Assembly (NCBI RefSeq): GCF_958295425.1 | Contig: NC_081146.1 | Span: 24,982,395 to 25,046,394 of the forward strand | DNA from: Solea solea | Lineage: Eukaryota; Chordata; Actinopteri; Pleuronectiformes; Soleidae | DNA length: 64,000 bases | Direction: 5' to 3' | Part shown: piece by piece, positions 21,871 to 33,179 of the stretch | Layout: each line of letters begins with the position of its first letter | Position numbering within the stretch: position 1 is the stretch's first letter | Translations under genes and position numbers: made by a program | Notes under the pieces: generated by a model | What the model was told of the DNA's origin: nothing | The model's database searches: none | Seen by the model: only the letters and a program-made list of their open reading frames with translations

Positions 21871-22385
21871 CCAGGAAAATAAAAACAACTGACTTGGAAG
21901 TAAAGTACTCAAAACTTGTTTTTTTAAGAAAAAAAAGAAACACTGATGTTTATGAAACACTGACAACCAATCATTGCCTTAAGGAAAATATGATGGACTA
22001 TTTATATAACGTGTACATGTTGACTTAAATGTAATTTAACTCTCAAAAGGTTAAAAACACGTGTATTGACCTTTAGCTTTAAAGGGATTCTCTTAATTCA
22101 TAAGTTGAGAGTTGAACTTTGAGTTCAAGTGAATATTTCTGCCAAATTTGAGAGGATTCCCTTATGACACGGGCAACATGCCATGTTCACACGTCACAAA
22201 ATCTGATTTCCGAGGTCAAAATCAGTCCAAATGTTGCCTTGATGTTAGGAAAAAAAGTCAGACTGACTAAAACCAGACTTTTAAAGTACACATGAACATG
22301 TTAGTGTGAGATTGGGAGTTGATTTATTATGCTATTTATGATATACTGAATGTGTAATCAAGTGGACTCAAGTTGGCTTCAGTCT
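21871..22385. other. AT-rich spacer, no gene
   Basis: No frame, no repeat family that I can name. Confidence 0.35.
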
Positions 22386-22775
22386 GCCCACACATTTTTT
22401 ACTTTTTACTTTCACTATTACTTACTTTTTAATACTTTTACTACTAAAACGTAAGTACATTTTATATCAGAAAATGACTTTTGATACTTAAGTACAGTAA
22501 ATGTCATAAACTTTAAGACTTTTACCACTGACACTTGGTCCTGTTAGCGTAACTGTTAGCAAAGATGGCGGACAATGTTTACATTCTGGGAATGTACTAC
22601 AATATGTATTACTAGAATACTAGCCGTATTCTAGTAATACAAAGCTAAATGCAAATTAAGTTAAGTATTCCAATAAGTAATAGTATAAAAATAATTGACT
22701 TCAACTTCTACCAAAGTCATTTACTGGTAACATACTTGTACTTTTACTCAAGTATCACCTTTAAGGTACTTTATA
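22386..22775. repeat. Dispersed fish repeat, family D, copy 1
   Basis: 'actttttaatacttttact', 'gtacattttatatcagaaaatgactttt', 'gatacttaagtac', 'aaactttaagacttttac' and a right end 'cttgtacttttactcaagtat'. The middle block recurs at 33.47-33.87 kb. The family is a fish repeat built on TACTTTTACTCAAGTA words. Confidence 0.6.
22606..22640. repeat. Perfect 15-bp inverted repeat, 5-nt loop
   Basis: Arms gtattactagaatac and gtattctagtaatac around tagcc. It follows 'aaagatggcggacaatg' (a YY1-like ATGGCGG word) and sits inside the family D repeat. Confidence 0.95.
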
Positions 22776-23185
22776 CTAAAGATGCGAGTGGCAGCCATCT
22801 TAGAATCCTATGTCCGGGTTTTTGAAGTTGCTCCAACTTTCCGAGTTAGAACTCCGACTTAGGTGAAGGAACTCGATAAATCTGGGCCGCACCATAATAA
22901 CAAGGAGCAGAAAATGGTCATATCGCCACCTAGTGTAGCGGAGTCTCAATTCCGTGTCTTTGTTTGTATTTAAAAATCTAAATCTCATCACTTCCTTCTT
23001 GATTTAAAGAGAATGTTTGTGCCAGATTTAAGAAAAAAGGCTTTCCCTCAAGATAAGATTTTACATTACAGGATTTGGACGTGAAGTAAAATGGACAGAC
23101 AACCTGATAATAAATAAAAATAAACCTAGGGCCACAGCTGTTGACAACACAGAGGCACAAAAAAACAAAAAAACACCGTAACTCC
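22776..23185. other. Spacer, no gene
   Basis: Minus-strand frames at 22800-23160 show no feature. Confidence 0.35.
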
Positions 23186-23189
23186 CACT

Positions 23190-23565
23190 GAACTGTGGCG
23201 TTCAGGCTCCGCGCCGCGTTTGTTAACCTTGAATCTCGTGCCGCTCTCTGTTCCGAATGACAGGCGAGACGTTGTGACGAGTCTTAACAGTTCAGCCATA
23301 TGTGCTCTGATTTCCCTCTGTTCAGCAGCTTTGTTTTTGCCTTTTCAAACTGTGCCAAGAAAATGAAAATGGAAATTTTTTAAGAGGAGCAGAAGAAGAA
23401 GAAGAAGAAGAAAATATGCCCGTCATCTCACACTGTAAAATGATTAATGACTTTGATTCATTAGCGTGGAATTACAGATGACAAAGACATTAAGCTCCAA
23501 CCTTGCTTTTCTAAGTGCATCATTCACCGGTTCACTCCGTATGCATTTATTTTGGAGGAGGAAAG
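23190..23565. promoter_or_regulatory. Candidate conserved non-coding element
   Basis: Unique DNA with 'ccgcgtttgttaaccttg', 'gttccgaatgacaggcg', 'gcagctttgtttttgcc' (SOX-like), 'aaatgattaatgactttgattc' (TAAT and a TCF/LEF-like CTTTGAT) and 'attagcgtggaattacag'. It is interrupted by a (GAA)6 run at 23393-23411. Confidence 0.45.
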
Positions 23566-23960
23566 CTTTTATCGGGTTTAACCTCATCCCTTCATCAAAA
23601 AAAAAACACCTCACCTTGAAGACACGAGGTAAATAAAGCGGCTTTAGTTACACGATTCATTTAAAAAATCATCTTGCAGTGTCAGTCATTGTATCGAGAG
23701 TCGTTTTAAAAAGCGGAGCTGTCCTGCCAACTTGAACTTTGATTTTTTTTTGTCGAGAAAATGTAATATCTTTTTCTTTCTCTTCTAATTTTTCTTTTCA
23801 CATTTATTTACATTTGAAACTCTGAAGCTCTTTTGAATTTACGCTTCAGGCTAATTGATTAATTGGCAGCGCTCCAGTAAAATATGGTGTTGCTTGTAAA
23901 TAGTTTTAAGTAAGTGTCCCCCGCCCGTCTGCTGCGACTCGCTGGTACACTACACTGCTT
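23566..23960. promoter_or_regulatory. Possible CNE continuation
   Basis: The best part, 23825-23925, contains 'cttcaggctaattgattaattggc' and 'ggtgttgcttgtaaatag'. The rest is poly-A/T-rich spacer. Confidence 0.3.
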
Positions 23961-23979
23961 TTATACCATGTTATACATT

Positions 23980-24170
23980 CATATATTTATGTTTTTGGCT
24001 GCGTTTGTCTGTGCGTGAGCAGCATAACTGCAAAAGCAAGGGACAGATTGTCATGGGATTTTCCGGGGGGGAATTACGGCACAAATAATAATGGAATAAA
24101 ATTTTGGGTAGAAATGGGTCAACGTCAACAGGGAAATGAGCTTCTACTACGTCAGCAACCATTTTCCTGA
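23980..24170 (+). repeat. Fragment of a fish 'gtctgtgcgtgagca' dispersed repeat
   Basis: 'gtttgtctgtgcgtgagcag', 'ggacagattgtcatgggatttt', 'ccggggggg' and 'ggaataaaattttggg' occur in the same order in a common fish repeat of unassigned class. The minus frame here is incidental. Confidence 0.5.
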
Positions 24171-25019
24171 GATGCTTACGGCCTTTTCCAGCTCTTCTTC
24201 AACAGAACATGTCAATTTTGTGGATTATTTTCCGATTTCGACGCACATATGAGAGGACACCAGGGTGATTTAGAGCTGGTATTGTCCAAAAGGTGCGTGG
24301 TTGTCATGGCCTCGGCTCAAATCACAAATCTAAAAGATTAAAAATGGGAGTTTGTTTGAAGACTGGAAGACCACAATCTCTGACAACGCTTCCTGTGAAT
24401 TATATGGAAGAATGTAAGGTGTTTTCTTGTCAGTGGAACATAACCTCTGAACATTTTCCCACTTCATAAATCAGTTTCTCTTCACAAATTGGTACACGTT
24501 TATTTCCAAGGCTATTTCTGGATAAGCTGCCGCTCTACATGAGCTCTAAGTTTGAAAACACAGCATAAAGAACACTTATAGTCTCAGAGGCAGCAGCCGG
24601 CTCAGTTTTAAGGTGCCAATGGTGAGGACAGAGTCTTTGGTCCGTGGCCTCGGAATGACCTACAGGTCTGTTTGCAGTTGGGGTCTTTGATTTTTAGTCT
24701 CTAGTTGCACCTGTAACATCTAGCTGTTTTTACTCTTAATATTTTAGCAGTAACATTGTTTTTGTTTTGTCTTTTAAAAGATGATTATTTGATAATTTAA
24801 GCAAAAGCTTCAGTGAACCATAATGTTTTTTTTAGGCCTGATTTAAATGAGCTGACAGTCACTCAAGTATATAGGAGGTTATGCTGCTTCACTTTTGTTT
24901 GGTTCTGCTTCTGCAAAACACACAGTAAGAAAAACTTGTCCCTGATGATCTTAGATCTAGACCATTCAGTGCTTTGAAGGCAGAGTAAGATATTGGAAAT
25001 CCAGTTTCCTGGTATTAGT
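24171..25019. other. Spacer, no gene
   Basis: Mixed composition, no frame of note, no tandem structure. Confidence 0.35.
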
Positions 25020-25036
25020 CAGGACTCAAAAGGTAT

Positions 25037-25069
<33 letters not shown>

Positions 25070-25745
25070 TAGGACTGCTCGTAGGACCCCACATGACTCA
25101 GGGACTGTGAGAAATTTCATGTAGTCCTGTTTATGTTAAAGCTTCCAAAAAGTGGCTTTTTAAAGTAGTTTTCCTGCAATTTTAACGTCAACTGTGTCAG
25201 AGCGCAGAGGCCACGCCTTTTGACGTAGAGAACATCCTTTGGTAACTTTTAATCATTTATTTGTCTAGAACATATGAACCGACTTTGAGGCGGCTAGCTC
25301 AAATGTGGTAGGACGGGTATAATGGAAATACATTAGAAATTTGTTTGGAATCATGAGCGCAACAAGTGTACCAAGTTTGGTTAAGAACAACTATGTGTGA
25401 CTTGGACATGATAGAAAATCTCCAAAATTTAGCATTTAACGCAATTTTGGCCACTTTAGCTTCCGTCAAAAAATCCCCAAAAAGTCCTCAAGAAACTTTG
25501 GAGTGAGCCCAACACATTCACCAATTTCATCCTGTCAACTTTTGTCTGACCATGACCCAACTTCTGGGGGCGCTATAGAGCCCTGGGGCTACGAACAGGT
25601 TCGTGCCCTATGTCACTATGGCATTTTTCACAGACCCGACCTCTGTGCCAAATTTCAAGAGTTTGTTTGCACGTTAACGCCCTCAAAAATGAGCGCAACG
25701 TGCTATAAAAAGTTTAAAGAACCACTGATCTGTTGCAAATTGTGC
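25020..25745. repeat. Dispersed fish repeat, family C, copy 2
   Basis: It starts with an (AAT)10 run at 25038-25069 and 'gactgctcgtaggacccc', then follows copy 1 nearly word for word and ends 'gtttgcacgttaacgccctc'. It lacks about 80 bp present in copy 1. The 88-codon frame at 25503-25769 is incidental. Confidence 0.7.
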
Positions 25746-25859
25746 ACTAAAGTATTCCTTGTGTTGTGAAGTGCTTGTGTTGAGCACGTTGGTGAATCTC
25801 GGTAGTTCCAAACGTTCCCTATAAACCAAATTAGTGTTGAATTGAGTACAAAATTCCAA

Positions 25860-26115
25860 GTGCAATCACTCCTTTCATGAGTGTACTGTACTTTGCCCTG
25901 AAACCCTCCGCCGTCGTACTGTACGGCGACCGCAGTGACCTTGAGAAGCTCCCGAAGAACCTGAGCTAAAAAGTTCTTCCCGCAGGAGATCCGTGCTGCA
26001 CTGCTGCCGGATACCGGAGCGCGTATTAGACGCTGATCTGTTTAATTACAGTCTGAGTCGCGCGCCATCTGTACGAGCACCTCGTCGCCTCGCCGCACCA
26101 TCCAAACGACTTAAA
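25860..26115. promoter_or_regulatory. CpG-rich unique island
   Basis: 'ctccgccgtcgtactgtacggcgaccg' is partly self-complementary. Further CpG-rich words are 'ccggataccggagcgcg', 'gctgatctgtttaattacag' and 'gtcgcgcgcc'. The CpG density is higher than in the flanks. Promoter or enhancer cannot be told apart; no exon follows. Confidence 0.3.
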
Positions 26116-26120
26116 GAATC

Positions 26121-26142
26121 CACACACACACACACACACACA
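26121..26142. repeat. (CA)11 microsatellite
   Basis: Pure CA run. Confidence 0.95.
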
Positions 26143-26216
26143 TTGTCCTCCAAGGACACGCTTAATTGAGTTTGGGCGTCGTCAAGCGAGTCTCCGGCGC
26201 TTTGTGGTTTAAAAAC

Positions 26217-26236
26217 GAACAAACAAACAAACAAAT
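26217..26236. repeat. (AAAC)n short repeat
   Basis: Five ACAA/AAAC units. Confidence 0.9.
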
Positions 26237-26616
26237 ATGACCTGATCGGGGAAAAACTAGCTATTACATGCACAACTAGGGTTATTCGGGAACAAAGCGT
26301 GTTTACAGGTTTAAGTCGTGTGACGGAGCACGGCCGGAGCGACGCAGGTAAGAATAACTGGAAACATGGTAACGATATTGTTCTGCGGGAGGCGTGAAAA
26401 CAGACGTTTTGTAAATGGATTTGGAAAAGCGACGCAGAGGAGACGAGGGGAGGCTAAATCTGTCGTGTTCATTTGTGACGGACTTGGCGTGGAGCTGTGA
26501 CTCGGGCTTGGATAAAGAAAAGACACTTGCAGCAGAATTTCTGCCAGTCTTTGGCTCTCCGTGTTTAACAAACCCCCCGCGCCCCCCCCACCTTTACCTC
26601 CACCACTGCTTCTCCA

Positions 26617-26648
<32 letters not shown>

Positions 26649-26850
26649 CCTTCCAAAACCGTACAGTACTTCCGAACCCCGGCGCTCCTCCACTCTCACA
26701 CCCATTAATCCCCCTGCATGTCGGATCCCAGCCAGGTAATTACTGTTTAAAAATACTTCATCCCATTCTTCTGCCCTAAAAACAAAACAAAACAAAAAAT
26801 AAAAGAAAGAAAGAGTCAAACGGGAACAAAGGGAACACAGTTCTGAACGA
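26237..26850. other. Mixed region with (CA)n at 26620-26646
   Basis: GC-richer unique sequence at 26320-26560 (a possible regulatory island), then a (CA)13 microsatellite at 26620-26646 and an (AAAAC)n patch at 26780-26798. All frames at 26311-26819 read through the CA run or overlap on both strands, so none is called a gene. Confidence 0.45.
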
Positions 26851-27120
26851 CGACGACGACAAAGAGCCTCGCGCTTTGAATAAATTCTCTTTTTCTCCGG
26901 CTGGAAACGTCGGCTTTGTTCGTGTACGTGCGTGCGTGTGTGTACAAGGTGTCGGAAACCAGATCTCCAGCTACTTCATATTTAAATGCAGCTGTCACGC
27001 TCTGGTTTTAGCCACACGTGGTTTTTCCACTAAGTTGGTCATGCGGCTGCTGCTGATGATGCTGCTGCTGCTGCTGCTGCTGCTTTCGGGGAGAAAAACA
27101 AGAAAGGCTTATTTAAACCT
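26851..27120. repeat. Trinucleotide-rich stretch: (CGA)n, (GT)n, (CTG)n
   Basis: (CGA)4 at 26849-26861, GTGT/CGTG at 26920-26945, and (CTG)2(ATG)2(CTG)8 at 27046-27084. The Leu-rich plus-strand frame at 26876-27133 is mainly the translated CTG run. It looks superficially like a signal or membrane segment, but there is no protein context. Confidence 0.8.
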
Positions 27121-28860
27121 GTTTGTTTGTTGATTCACATCCTGACTAAATAATTTGTCGGGGAGATGTTTTCATCAGCGTGGGTTTATCCGTGAGTTTG
27201 TTCTTCTGTGTGAAACTTCCCGTCTACAGTTTGTGACGCATTAATCTGGATTATTTTTTGATGGTTAGTATGCTTTGGTAAGAATCGACACACTGACACA
27301 ATGATGTCACAAACATCTACTCTCTCTTCTCATGGGCAAAACTGTAATAAGAACTCCTCAGATTTGGTTTGTGTGTGCAGGTACAGGTACTCTACTAGCA
27401 CACCAAGTCTCACCTGTGTCTAATCCAGATTACAGATTTGGCGGTAATTTAAATGTAACATGGTTCAGTCCCATTCAACAAATGCAGATGTGTAGATTTC
27501 AGCGATATATGAACGATCATTTTGTCGTGATTATAAAGCACGTAAAGTTCTAAACAGATCCAGAAAAGCCCCCCCCACATTAGAGGATAATTGGCCAGAT
27601 TTTGGTCCCGATCTGGACCCTTCCCACAATGGGGGCCTTCTGATTTGAGGCTGGTTTGAACAGGGATTAACCCACACGATTTCAAACCATAAATATTAAA
27701 CATTAAACATCAATGAAACATTAAACGAGCCTGGTAGACGCTAGAGAAAGAGGTCAAACTTGTGGGTTTTAAATCACACGAGTTTCTATGAGATCCCAAA
27801 TCCCTGAACTCGTTTGATTGATCACTCAAGTGTGTGGTCCCGGGTTTCTGCTTTTGCTGGATTAAAACATTGAAAATGTCAGAGTTGAAGCAGAATAAAG
27901 TTGTCTGGATCCAGTGGATGAAAACGAGTTGAAGGCTTGACGGACGTCTGTAAACACCTTGTTCAGTGTCTGCAGTGACTTTCAAACTTTATCTGTGAAC
28001 GTCTGCCGCAGTGGACACAGTCTGTCACAACACGGCAGTGCAGCCGACACGAGAAATGAAAAAATGAAAAGAAAACCAGACATTGTTAACAAGGTTTTTC
28101 ATATCACATCATACAGAGAGTTTTTTGACCCTGTGAAGCAGGAATAACAACAATAGCACTTTTTAAAACAAGGTGATTCACGGAATAAAAAAAAAAATCA
28201 ACTGAACTGTCAACAACACAGTTCATGACAAATAAAAATAATGATAATGAATAATCAGTCGATACAAGAAACGATAAAAAAATGTTTAAAAAGTGATTTA
28301 AAAGTCAGTCTAAAGTGATTTATTAATATTTTGGGGCGACACAAAAGCGGATTTAAAAGGTTTTTCTTATAAATTATTTGTAGAAATACAATTTTGTGTT
28401 AGTTTTAAGTCTGAATTTGAACTTATTAGTATTAGTATTTTAAGTGAAAAATGTCTATATCAAAGAACTATGGAAGGATTTACCCATTGATATGAATCTC
28501 GACAACCTTCACTTAATGAGAATATTCTATACCCACTTGTATCTAACTAGATTTTGACCATTTAATGATATTACTATTTTATGCTTTTACACAATTTGAC
28601 ATTGTTTTGGAGTCAGTGTGTCAAAAAAAAGACATTGTGTATTAGTAGATTGAATATATTTAAGCGTGCAAAACTTTTTTCCTTCCATGTTTTTTGCTGT
28701 TGACTTCACATGGAGCCTCCAGTGATGTGGCAACAAAGCAACACGTCTAATGTCTTCGCCTTTGTCTTAATCTTCACACCTGTCCACCGCACATCCACTT
28801 AATACAGCGCAAACCCACGTTTTTTCTAAAGTGTGACCCACAATTAGTTGGAAAGATGAT
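27121..28860. other. Intergenic DNA, no gene
   Basis: Mostly unique and AT-rich. Frames at 27332-28147 are short and featureless. 'cccccccacat' at 27575 is a short C run. The AT-rich part at 28150-28700 has no tandem order. Confidence 0.4.
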
Positions 28861-29045
28861 GCCTTAATAACGCGCGAGGCGACTGTGTCAGAGTCAAACT
28901 CCTCGCTCTTTCACGCTCGAGGAGCTGAAAAAAAAGGGAAAAAAATGCTGGTGTTGTGACATCATTTCCCTAAGAATAGAGAGAGAGAGATGATGGAGGG
29001 GTGAGAAACGACTGCAGCGTCAGTTAATATGCAGCTGGTGGGTGG
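28690..29045. promoter_or_regulatory. Possible conserved non-coding element
   Basis: 'cccacaattagttgg', 'gccttaataacgcgcgaggcg' and 'ctcgctctttcacgctcgagg' are unique words just before (GT)n at 29045-29064. The signal is weak. Confidence 0.25.
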
Positions 29046-29340
29046 ATGTGTGTGTGTGTGTGTAAATATAACTGCATGTTAATGTGTGTTTGTCACTTTG
29101 TAAAGATGGTTCGTCTCCTCAGGTTCAAGCGATGTTAAATATGGTTTTTTTGGGGGGGGGGCATGTCACTGTGGTGAGAAACATGTAAGTGAAAAAGTGT
29201 AAGTTTTGTGAGGAGGGAAAACAAAAAATCCACCTGTGAGTGAAATAAACTGGAAAAAACAACTGGAAAAGAAGTCAAAAAGGGAATTTAATCAAATATT
29301 TCGACTGCCATAAGGGCCGAGAGGACTAGTAAATGTAATG
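29046..29340. other. (GT)n, (G)n and AT-rich spacer
   Basis: (GT)9 at 29046-29063 and G10-11 at 29151-29161. No gene. Confidence 0.6.
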
Positions 29341-29342
29341 AT

Positions 29343-30042
29343 GGTCACATTATTAGGTACACTTGATTAATGCTTGTTAGAGCTGTAGTTCAGAGGTCTC
29401 AAGCTCGCCACTTAATATCAAGTGATAATGAGTTATTTCTGTATGTTTTTTTACTTTATGGATTAATTTATCATTTTTTATAAGGCTCTTTAAAATTTCA
29501 ACACAAATATTGTTATGGTGTTATGATTGAATTCCCACAATTAAAAAGTAGCTTTTTGCTCAAATGTCGGGACTTTTTTCACTTGACAGTTAATTCTTTA
29601 AATACAAGATGAACGTTTTCATTCCATAAGCCTTGACTTGGCAATTTGTATGTTAAATAGCATGTTAAATATTATGTGTCTTACTGAAACAAAGAAATGA
29701 CCGCCTCACTTTATCACTTCCAGGTCACTTGCTACAAAGAACTGTGGCTTTTTGTGCATTAGTTTCAACTTTTGAAGCATTAGAATGAGGAAGAAACGTG
29801 ATTTAAGTGACTTTGAACAGTGTATACGACTGTTGCTCCAGTCGTATACCGTTGCTCATGCGTCTATAAAAAGAGAAAATATGTAGAGCAGCAGAGAAAG
29901 TGCCTTAATGCCAGAGGTCAGAGGTCAATGACCACAAAGCAAAACACTCACTGGAATAAAAACCCGTAACAACCAAGGTATGAAGATCATCTCTGAACAC
30001 CAGTTGCCTCTTTTGTCACGTGTCCCTAATAAAGTGGCCACT
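29343..30042 (+). mobile_element. Decayed Tc1-like transposon, copy 2 (~700 bp)
   Basis: The left end 'ggtcacattattaggtacac' pairs with the complement of 'gtccctaataaagtggcca' at the right. The right half keeps transposase-coding scraps in the plus direction ('gaatgaggaagaaacgtgat', 'ttaagtgactttgaac', 'aaaagagaaaatatg', 'atgccagaggtcagagg', 'gttacaacc'-like, 'atcatctctgaac'). Frameshifts are everywhere and the catalytic part is gone. The left half (29400-29760) is unrelated AT-rich sequence, perhaps a second insertion. Same family as the 14.6 kb copy. Confidence 0.8.
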
Positions 30043-30259
30043 ATGTGAAAATCAATGCTTTAGCAATGTAACAAGCGAAAATGGTGCTTTTTGTCATTTT
30101 CTTCTTAAAACCCACAAATAATGTGTTTGTTTAACTTTCACTCAGATGCAAAAGTCAATCTTTATTTACCTGAAACATAATTCTATGATTTTATATTCCC
30201 CAGATAGAATTTAAATGTTTCTTTTTTTTCATTGGATATAATTGGTCATGGTCAAGTGT
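30043..30259. other. AT-rich spacer
   Basis: Nothing recognisable. Confidence 0.3.
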
Positions 30260-30345
30260 TTTTATTATTACATTGTTTTAATTGTGCTTGTATTTGTAAA
30301 GCACTGTTAAAAGTGCTAGATAAAGATCATTATTATTACCCAGAC
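30260..30345 (+). mobile_element. LINE-tail-like fragment
   Basis: 'gtaaagcactgttaaaagtgctagataaag' in order, followed by 'atcattattatta', matches the layout of fish LINE or SINE 3' ends ('taaagcgctttgag...gctatataaa'). Confidence 0.4.
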
Positions 30346-30725
30346 ATCAGTCTGGAACTAAAGTACAACATAAAATTGGACGCTACAAATTCCAGAATTT
30401 GACTTCAATTTAAAAATCTGAGCCTCTCTTGTTTCCCCACATGTTCTTTGCAACACATGAGTTAATGGACAGTATACATTTAACAGAACATGCCAGATGT
30501 GGGCTGAAAAATAATGATAAACATCATGTAAAACATATAAAAAAAAAAAACATGTTTCATAAACTTGATAAAATAACAGTATTTTTCCCAAAGCATTGTG
30601 TGAAACAATGGGAACCTTCAAGTGAAAACATGGGAATAATTGATACTTACAGATACACTTTCTGGTCATTTTATTTTCTCACAGGTGTGTGTGTGTGTGT
30701 GTGTTTTTTTCTCCTCTCAAACGCA
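30346..30725. other. Spacer with (GT)n at 30684-30706
   Basis: Frames on both strands at 30358-30870 cross the GT run or AT-rich DNA. No gene is called. Confidence 0.4.
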
Positions 30726-31045
30726 CAAACGCGTGGATGTAATTAGACGGTGTGTGTGGACAAAAGAGAGAGATGTCTTGTGGCATATGGCGAGGTCAGG
30801 TGCATGCCGGAGAGGAAACTTGTCACGCGGCGGCAGAAATCTATTAACTTGCCTACATATGGATTTATGACAACAACTGGCATAAGGAATCATGAATAAC
30901 TTAGAGACGGATGTTCTTATATAAGCATCAATTGTTAATTGAAGAAGCTGTCACACTCCCCGGGGCTGTCAACATAGTTTATAAGCGTTCAAACTCAGCT
31001 TTATCAAATTAATGGTCTATTCAGTGCCGCCGCTTTCTCCTTAAA
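30726..31045. promoter_or_regulatory. Candidate conserved non-coding element (strong)
   Basis: 'ggatgtaattagacgg', 'ctattaacttgcctacatatgg', 'gaatcatgaataacttagag', 'atcaattgttaattgaag' and 'ctttatcaaattaatgg': unique balanced DNA with dense TAAT-like cores and no coding signal. Confidence 0.5.
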
Positions 31046-31669
31046 TCCATCTTTTGAGTGTTTTTTTTATACGGAGAAAAACACTTCATTCTCTACACGG
31101 AGAGAATATTTACTGACGTGACAGTGTCAGTTATTGTTCTGTAATCTGTGATAATATGTATAATTCCACCAAATGTATTATTGATGTCCATTGTTTGCCT
31201 GACAGACATGTGGAACTTTTGTTTTTCCAACTGTTCCAACGTTTCCCCCATTGTGCTATTTCTGGGTGCACCTGTGTTTAAGGTGAACGCTGATTTGTTC
31301 TGAGAATGTGTGGAAGTGCAGCTACTTCCTGTTATCGCTAAAGTTTAACCACAGTTGTGCAATAACTACTACAACAAAAGATAATGTAAAATGTTTATTA
31401 CAACTAATAAAATGAAACATCACTGTATAATTACTATAATTACTACAAAGAAAATGTGGATTAATGTGTCAGAAGTATAATTGGTGTTGCTCCATCATGG
31501 CACTCTATTAGCATAGCACGCTAATATGTCCCAGTCATAAGCACACTAACTAGCTAAACTAAGCCTAAGCCACTTTGCCATATGCAATGAGTCAGCAGAA
31601 AAAAACAACACTGATGCGAATACAGGATGTTAGCCTGATGCTATATATTTATTTTTGCCACAGCAGGGG
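31046..31669. other. Spacer, no gene
   Basis: AT-rich. A small self-similar patch, 'gctagc/agctaaac', lies near 31500-31570. Confidence 0.35.
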
Positions 31670-31679
31670 GCGTTGTATT

Positions 31680-32140
31680 TGATGTTTATGTTAGTTAACA
31701 TGTTTATGTTAGTTAACATGTAGCTAACTTTTCAAAAGTAGGCAACTTATCATACTGTATGTGGCTAACATGTATCATATGTGGCTAACTTATCATATTG
31801 TACATGGCTAACATATATTGTAAGTGGCCAACTTATATCATATGTGGCTAACTTATCATATTGTACGTGGCTAACATATACTGTAAGTGGCTAACTTATA
31901 TCATATGTGGCTAACTTATCATATTGTACATGGCTAACATATTGTAAGTGGCTAATTTGTATCATATGGGGCTAACTTATCATATTGTACGTGGCTAACA
32001 TATCATACGTGGCTAACTTAACTTATCGTACATGGCCAACTTAACTTATCGTATATGGCTAACTTAACTTATCATACATGGCTAACTTATCATATAGTAT
32101 GTGGCTAACTTATATCATAAGTAAGAAGAAAACTTATCGC
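31680..32140. repeat. Minisatellite with ~60-bp higher-order unit
   Basis: About 20 copies of a 17-22-bp unit 'tatcatatgtggctaact'. They are arranged as a trimer of roughly 60 bp (…tatcatatgtggctaac / ttatcatattgtacatggctaac / atattgtaagtggctaac…) that repeats about four times before decaying to simple units at both ends. It is preceded by a short direct repeat, 'tttatgttagttaacatg' (x2), at 31683-31720. Confidence 0.95.
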
Positions 32141-32460
32141 AAGTAAGCATCTAATTTATCACCCATACATCAGTAGCACTCTGATTCTGGTCAAAATTAC
32201 TAGAGAATAAGTCTGCTAAATGCTTAATTGTAAATATAAATGTAGAATTATCATTAATATTTTCAGAGCAGTGGCCGAATTGACGTCTAAAGCAGTCAAT
32301 GAGTTGAAATATCTTAATACGACACCAGGGCAAATGATTAGATCCCAACTTGTTTAAAAGTTGTACAATGATTGTATTAGACTGACATCTGTATCTGTAG
32401 CTACTGGATGTTCTGATGTTGGTATGAGACATGAAAAAGTCCACTGACTTCATTCCTCAT
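32141..32460. other. AT-rich spacer
   Basis: The minus frame at 32151-32453 (100 codons) has no recognisable domain and no Kozak or splice support. Confidence 0.35.
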
Positions 32461-32610
32461 GTAAACAGACTCAGTGTCGTGGAGTCAGCGAGAAAAGGTC
32501 GGATTGTGCCGATAAGAGCCCAGGTGTGCTGACAGCTACATCTCTACAGGCCACGCCGGGGATCGCTGGGGAAATCATGAGCCGCTCTGCTGCTGTCACA
32601 GAATGAACAT
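32461..32610. promoter_or_regulatory. Possible conserved non-coding element
   Basis: GC-balanced unique patch: 'aggtcggattgtgccgataag', 'ccaggtgtgctgacagc' and 'cacgccggggatcgctgg'. Confidence 0.3.
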
Positions 32611-33175
32611 TTTCACTGCGCACTGACATTCGAATTATAATATACACTTTATTTGTACCTGAAGGTAAATGTGTTTGTAGTTAGAAGAAAGTGTCCTCTC
32701 ACTGACAGCAGAGAATAAAAGATTCAATCATTATTTAATTCTGACGTCACTGAAGAAGAATCTACAGGTGTCTTATATTTGAGTTATTTTTTTTGTTTAT
32801 AGATTATTTGGTATCATAAATACATTTATATTGTGAACTATTGTGAATATTATCATAAATATCATTATTTTTGTTTTTTTCTTCAGCTTCAGGAAAGAAA
32901 ATAAAAGTTGATCGTGATGAAGATAAGCGGTCAAGGATGTGACGCAGTTACGTGCAGCTAAAAAGTAAAAAAAGGATCTTTTTAATGTCATTATACAACT
33001 GAAATTACAAGGTTCTGATGGAGCCGCACCAAACTGACCAAGTTTCTCTGACATTCATAAATGTACGGTGGAAGAAAACCCTCGCAGACAACGTTCAAAA
33101 CCCAGAAAGATCCCTGACTGGGAATTGGAGTGAACAGTGCTCAACCACTGAACCACTGTAAATGACTGACATGAA
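32611..33175. other. AT-rich spacer
   Basis: A minus frame lies at 32797-33054 with no features. No tandem order. Confidence 0.35.
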
Positions 33176-33179
33176 GACA

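Noticed and set aside
26876..27133. Plus frame with a poly-Leu segment like a signal peptide
   Set aside because: The Leu run is a (CTG)n microsatellite and no protein context follows.
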